From assembly GCA_024699005.1 (NCBI GenBank), contig JAILQN010000035.1:1-11039 (forward strand): 11,039 bases of DNA, given 5' to 3'. Below the pieces are notes generated by a model. That model saw nothing but the letters and a program-made list of their open reading frames with translations, was not told the origin of the DNA and made no database searches. Both the position numbers and the translations under genes were made by a program. Of this stretch, positions 9,401 to 11,039 are shown piece by piece (the first letter of the stretch is position 1; each line of letters starts with the position of its first letter). This DNA comes from Clostridia bacterium. GTDB taxonomy: Bacteria; Bacillota_A; Clostridia; Oscillospirales; Acutalibacteraceae.

Positions 9401-9767
9401 TGATCTCAACGGTTGTTTCAAACGTATTTGCCGCGATCTCTTTATTGCCGCTGCCAAGCATCTGACCGTCTTCTTCAGAATAAACAGCGACAACGAGAGT
9501 ACACGCTTCCGAATTATTCAGACCTACCGACGCGGTCTTTCCCGTGACCGAAAGATATGAAAACGAATAACTGACGTCGTCCGGCTCCTCGTCTGCGGAC
9601 GCCGCTTTAACAAGGACGTTTCCTACGCCGTCGATACCCGATAGATCATAGCTGTCGGTATACATCGACGCTGCCGTGTCGTCGCCTTCCGCCCCGGCAA
9701 AAACACTCAGAGGCAGGGTCGCGGTAAGGATCAGCAGAGCCAGCAACACAGAAATAACTCTTTTCAT
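6441..9767 (-). CDS. Large secreted multidomain protein: Ig-like repeats, C-type lectin domain and C-terminal dockerin
   Basis: A 1108-residue exported protein. The signal peptide is residues 1-24 (MKRVISVLLALLILTATLPL...VFA). Beta-rich N-terminal regions (about 60-165 and 170-275) are followed by alternating hydrophobic beta strands (about 345-560) with no recognised family. Two carboxypeptidase-regulatory-like Ig folds lie at about 594-680 and 683-765 (G.V.D.....L.GV.V and T.DDGG.F.F patterns). A C-type lectin domain spans about 772-904: FCENLGGHL (C794), YWIGG (825-829), NWAEDEP (850-856), GEWND (878-882) and a final ICEW (C902). A short region (922-995) and a His/Cys module (HVHTFSKW...C1024, C1027) precede a C-terminal dockerin pair with D1045/D1047/N1049...D1056 and D1079/D1081/N1083...D1090. 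The start is the ATG at 9767, placed by AAGGAGA (9783-9777) with a 9-nt gap; the frame opens 15 codons earlier. Binding of a glycan or protein ligand at the cell surface is inferred; no catalytic domain is visible. The gene is more A/T-rich than its neighbours. Confidence 0.85.
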   Translation of the reverse strand: MKRVISVLLALLILTATLPLSVFAGAEGDDTAASMYTDSYDLSGIDGVGNVLVKAASADEEPDDVSYSFSYLSVTGKTASVGLNNSEACTLVVAVYSEEDGQMLGSGNKEIAANTFETTVEIKIDEMPEYFILKAFMLDENMMALCKPFSVIEYSEQFAIFDRKTVDDFDDSVIINFDEREDENFAVLVDGAKETVSSADNNTLVSYDKETGKYVFSNCDDSLTSLSEGDVLEFGTDDDLYLLKVKSVKVSGSTVTVTEDQDASHSDYFQYIDIDLSSAPDGSDITVDMTNADDNIVYDGIAQWDNEETASLNPKMKAELVDVDDTWSSELKWTILEKYLVGDEDSDFSVKVSGEIKAALDFNIRIYYDANWEWRWDFWNSYSDYFYCQVRIDFKITGSVTLTGAVAHDFKLGEIDFVTPAGIIIDVDVNLHVEASLSVSIVIDFITITVGFRYDEESGFRNLCSGPEIKLLPKLEGNAEIKVGVKLGPGISFVKVIEISLEPEGGAKLTLNADTLDPAELLKITKPDSIHTCAYLNCFNGDIRLYLSCDLTGRIFNKSKDIKIAPECTWKLCDCNLKIVPFKFSLSLCPNTAYRCDITVTDTDDNPLENVSVNAATGLCDADGNNKYEETETVTDENGKTVFYFPSGVHNVTFSAEGYPDQTVSIHVLQDTKTIDIKMKKSGYSATGKVVDEDDGTALSGVTVKIIRDSDGTSQTTTTDDGGGFRFFVEEGRYHFEFYANNYESKVIDSYISDAWDAGIIKIKKNTNRLRQYKGHYYQVFDVTLPWGEAKSFCENLGGHLLCIEDSGEQEFVNTLINDGTKEFYWIGGYRVEREWFWITEPGSAMTYTNWAEDEPKSILYPDGEYKNEDSIELYRSGEWNDEEHDGAGSSPSRLTQHGLICEWDRKPQQNNILNNQKTKAPLRDELIYTAEYDKALVGAEYVLLVVRDATEGDLFIDDNLLYIDQITATEETVKFNYVLSEEIPGATALIFGPDRDSHVHTFSKWTIQKPATLSEEGLKIHTCIVCGFEETCSFTLDESLIIGDIDGNGQILADDARLALRFSAKLEDLSEAQQLAADVDGNGQVLADDARQILRFSAKLQLTFDKA

Positions 9768-9787
9768 GGATATATGTCTCCTTTTCC

Positions 9788-9807
9788 TTCCGGAATATTG
9801 TCCGGAA
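9788..9807 (-). promoter_or_regulatory. Inverted repeat in the 5' leader (possible operator or mRNA hairpin)
   Basis: TTCCGGA (9788-9794) and TCCGGAA (9801-9807) form a perfect 7-bp inverted repeat with 6 nt between. It lies between the -10 box and the ribosome binding site of the 1108-residue protein gene. A further TTCCGGAA palindrome occurs at 9878-9885, upstream of the promoter. It could be a repressor site or a leader hairpin; the sequence does not decide. Confidence 0.45.
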
Positions 9808-9817
9808 AACAATAGTA

Positions 9818-9846
9818 ATACTATCGGTTTTTCAGCTGAATGTCAA
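9818..9846 (-). promoter_or_regulatory. Sigma-A promoter of the multidomain secreted protein gene
   Basis: On the minus strand, TTGACA (9846-9841) and TAGTAT (9823-9818) are 17 bp apart. The -35 is perfect and the -10 has one mismatch from TATAAT. The transcript would start near 9811, giving a leader of about 44 nt to the ATG. A CCCTCC/GGAGGG inverted repeat (9849-9854 and 9868-9873) abuts the -35 from upstream. Confidence 0.75.
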
Positions 9847-9930
9847 TACCCTCCTGTCCCGCCGCCCGGAGGGATAATTCCGGAAAAATCATGACCTGAT
9901 ATATAGGGCGATGCCGCAGGCAAACTTAAT

Positions 9931-9964
9931 CGGGACTGTAAAAACCCAGGTTTTTACAGTCCCG
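9931..9964. repeat. Perfect inverted repeat / stem-loop
   Basis: CGGGACTGTAAAAACC (9931-9946) is exactly complementary to GGTTTTTACAGTCCCG (9949-9964), so a stem of about 15 bp with a CCAG tetraloop can form on either strand. No T-run follows it on the minus strand (ATTAAGTTTG) or on the plus strand (TTGCATATG). It may act as a symmetric terminator, an mRNA 3' end protector for dapF, or a mobile palindromic repeat. Confidence 0.8.
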
Positions 9965-9985
9965 TTGCATATGCGTTATTTGCAG

Positions 9986-10032
9986 GTTAAAGCGGTAAAT
10001 TTTGATAAAACTTCAAAATTTACCGCTTTAAC
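9986..10032. terminator. 20-bp perfect stem-loop directly after dapF
   Basis: The 20-nt arm at 9986-10005 (beginning GTTAAAGCGG) is perfectly complementary to 10013-10032, with a 7-nt loop TAAAACT. It starts 5 nt after the dapF stop codon, which fits a 3' end structure of that operon. The lower stem is GC-containing (AAGCGGT) and the upper stem is A/T-rich. No run of T follows on the minus strand, so it is not a textbook intrinsic terminator, but with the neighbouring 9931-9964 hairpin it probably ends or stabilises the dapF transcript. Confidence 0.65.
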
Positions 10033-10036
10033 TTCA

Positions 10037-10888
10037 TTATTTCTCTTCGATCTCTCCGGTGCAGATCGTCTCCGCGCCGCCGGTCATATAAACGTTGTTG
10101 TCCTCGCCTGACCACCGGATCGTCAGGTCGCCGCCGCGAAGGTGCACGATGATATCCTCGTCCTTATCGCAGTAGCCGTTCAGTATAGACGCGACGGTCG
10201 CAGCGCAGGCGCCGGTGCCGCAGGCGAAGGTCTCGCCGGAGCCGCGTTCCCATACGCGCATCTCAAGAGTGTTCCTGTCGATCACGCGGATGAACTCCGT
10301 ATTGACCCTTTGGGGGAACATCGGGTCGAACTCGAACTTCGGGCCGGTCTTTTCTATATCGAACGTGCCGTACAGGTCGCCCATATAGACCACGCAGTGC
10401 GGGTTGCCCATGGACACCAGCGTCGCGTGCCAGTCCTGTCCGTCGACAAAAACGGGGATCGCCACAGCCGGATTTTCCGGATCGGGAGTGATCGCGGGGA
10501 TATCCGCGGGGCGCAGTATCGGTGCGCCCATATTGACGGTCGCCTCGACGACTTTCCCGCCGGCAGCCCTGACTTTGATCGTTTTTATCCCGCTCAGGGT
10601 CTCTACGGTTATCTCGTCCTTCGTCGCGATGCCGTTGTCGTAGGCGAATTTCGCCACGCAGCGCACTCCGTTGCCGCACATCATCGCCTGCGAGCCGTCG
10701 GCGTTGTAGATATCCATTTTACAGTCTGCGACTTCGGACGGATCGATGACTATAAGCCCGTCGGAGCCGATGCCGAAGTGGATATCGCTGACCTGCCGCG
10801 AGAAGGCGGGTCTGTTTCTGATTTTCTCCTTAAAGCCGTTTACGTAGACGTAATTATTTCCGGCTCCGTGCATTTTTGTAAAAAACAT
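10037..10888 (-). CDS. dapF: Diaminopimelate epimerase
   Basis: A 283-residue cytoplasmic enzyme that converts LL- to meso-diaminopimelate without a cofactor, supplying lysine synthesis and peptidoglycan cross-links. The family motifs are all present: KMHGAGNNYVYV at the N-terminus (5-16), SDGLIVI (42-48), YNADGSQAMMCGNGVRC (61-77) with catalytic Cys71, GNPHCV near the middle, and ERGSGETFACGTGACA (214-229) with the second catalytic Cys223. Length is normal for the family. The start is ATG 10888, placed by GGGAG (10901-10897) with an 8-nt spacer. The gene begins 3 nt after the stop of an upstream gene, so they share an operon. The G/C-rich codon use matches the left-hand housekeeping genes. 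Confidence 0.97.
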   Translation of the reverse strand: MFFTKMHGAGNNYVYVNGFKEKIRNRPAFSRQVSDIHFGIGSDGLIVIDPSEVADCKMDIYNADGSQAMMCGNGVRCVAKFAYDNGIATKDEITVETLSGIKTIKVRAAGGKVVEATVNMGAPILRPADIPAITPDPENPAVAIPVFVDGQDWHATLVSMGNPHCVVYMGDLYGTFDIEKTGPKFEFDPMFPQRVNTEFIRVIDRNTLEMRVWERGSGETFACGTGACAATVASILNGYCDKDEDIIVHLRGGDLTIRWSGEDNNVYMTGGAETICTGEIEEK

Positions 10889-11039
10889 ATGTCAATCTCC
10901 CTGTTTCTGAAGTTTTGAAACGATATCGCAGAATTCGTTTCTGAAATCGTCGTCCGATACGCTTTTAAGCATTTCCAGAACGGCGTTGTAATCGGTCGTT
11001 CCCTTGTATTCGGAATCCCTGATGAGCATGGCGATCTGG

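Overview
The window reads as a chromosomal segment of a Gram-positive clostridial bacterium, probably an Oscillospirales/Ruminococcaceae-like gut anaerobe. This is inferred from AGGAGG-type ribosome binding sites, consensus sigma-A promoters, secreted proteins with dockerin and BspA-type leucine-rich repeat modules, and diaminopimelate-type lysine/peptidoglycan metabolism. No database search was possible, so the lineage is an inference. Seven genes can be supported, two of them cut by the window edges.

Left part, plus strand (1-4160): the C-terminal end of isoleucyl-tRNA synthetase (ileS) is followed 8 nt later by trmK (tRNA adenine-22 N1-methyltransferase). trmK overlaps by ATGA a gene for a secreted 613-residue protein with leucine-rich repeats, an internal dockerin-like calcium-binding pair and a C-terminal beta-rich domain. 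A perfect-consensus promoter starts 8 nt after that stop codon and drives a 391-residue single-pass membrane protein with a Lys/Ala-rich cytoplasmic tail, closed by a good intrinsic terminator. The last two proteins seem to share a related extracytoplasmic C-terminal domain.

Middle (4161-6440): a separate transcription unit with its own extended -10 promoter encodes a secreted alpha/beta-hydrolase-like protein whose nucleophile elbow reads GRCYG, with Cys where Ser is usual. It is followed by about 530 bp without a convincing gene. This gap holds two copies of one palindromic element in opposite orientation and a strong hairpin.

Right part, minus strand (6441-11039): a more A/T-rich gene encodes a 1108-residue secreted multidomain protein. 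Its domains are beta-rich regions, two carboxypeptidase-regulatory-like Ig folds, a C-type lectin domain, a His/Cys module and a C-terminal dockerin. It has its own promoter. Upstream of it lie two long perfect hairpins side by side, then dapF (diaminopimelate epimerase) and the C-terminus of a gene that probably encodes a YfbK-like von Willebrand factor A protein, in one operon with dapF.

Functionally the window mixes housekeeping (tRNA charging, tRNA modification, DAP synthesis) with cell-surface or secreted proteins. Two secreted proteins carry dockerin pairs with the same DARxxLRxSAxL signature, which suggests a common calcium-dependent anchoring or folding module. No cohesin or scaffoldin is visible here.
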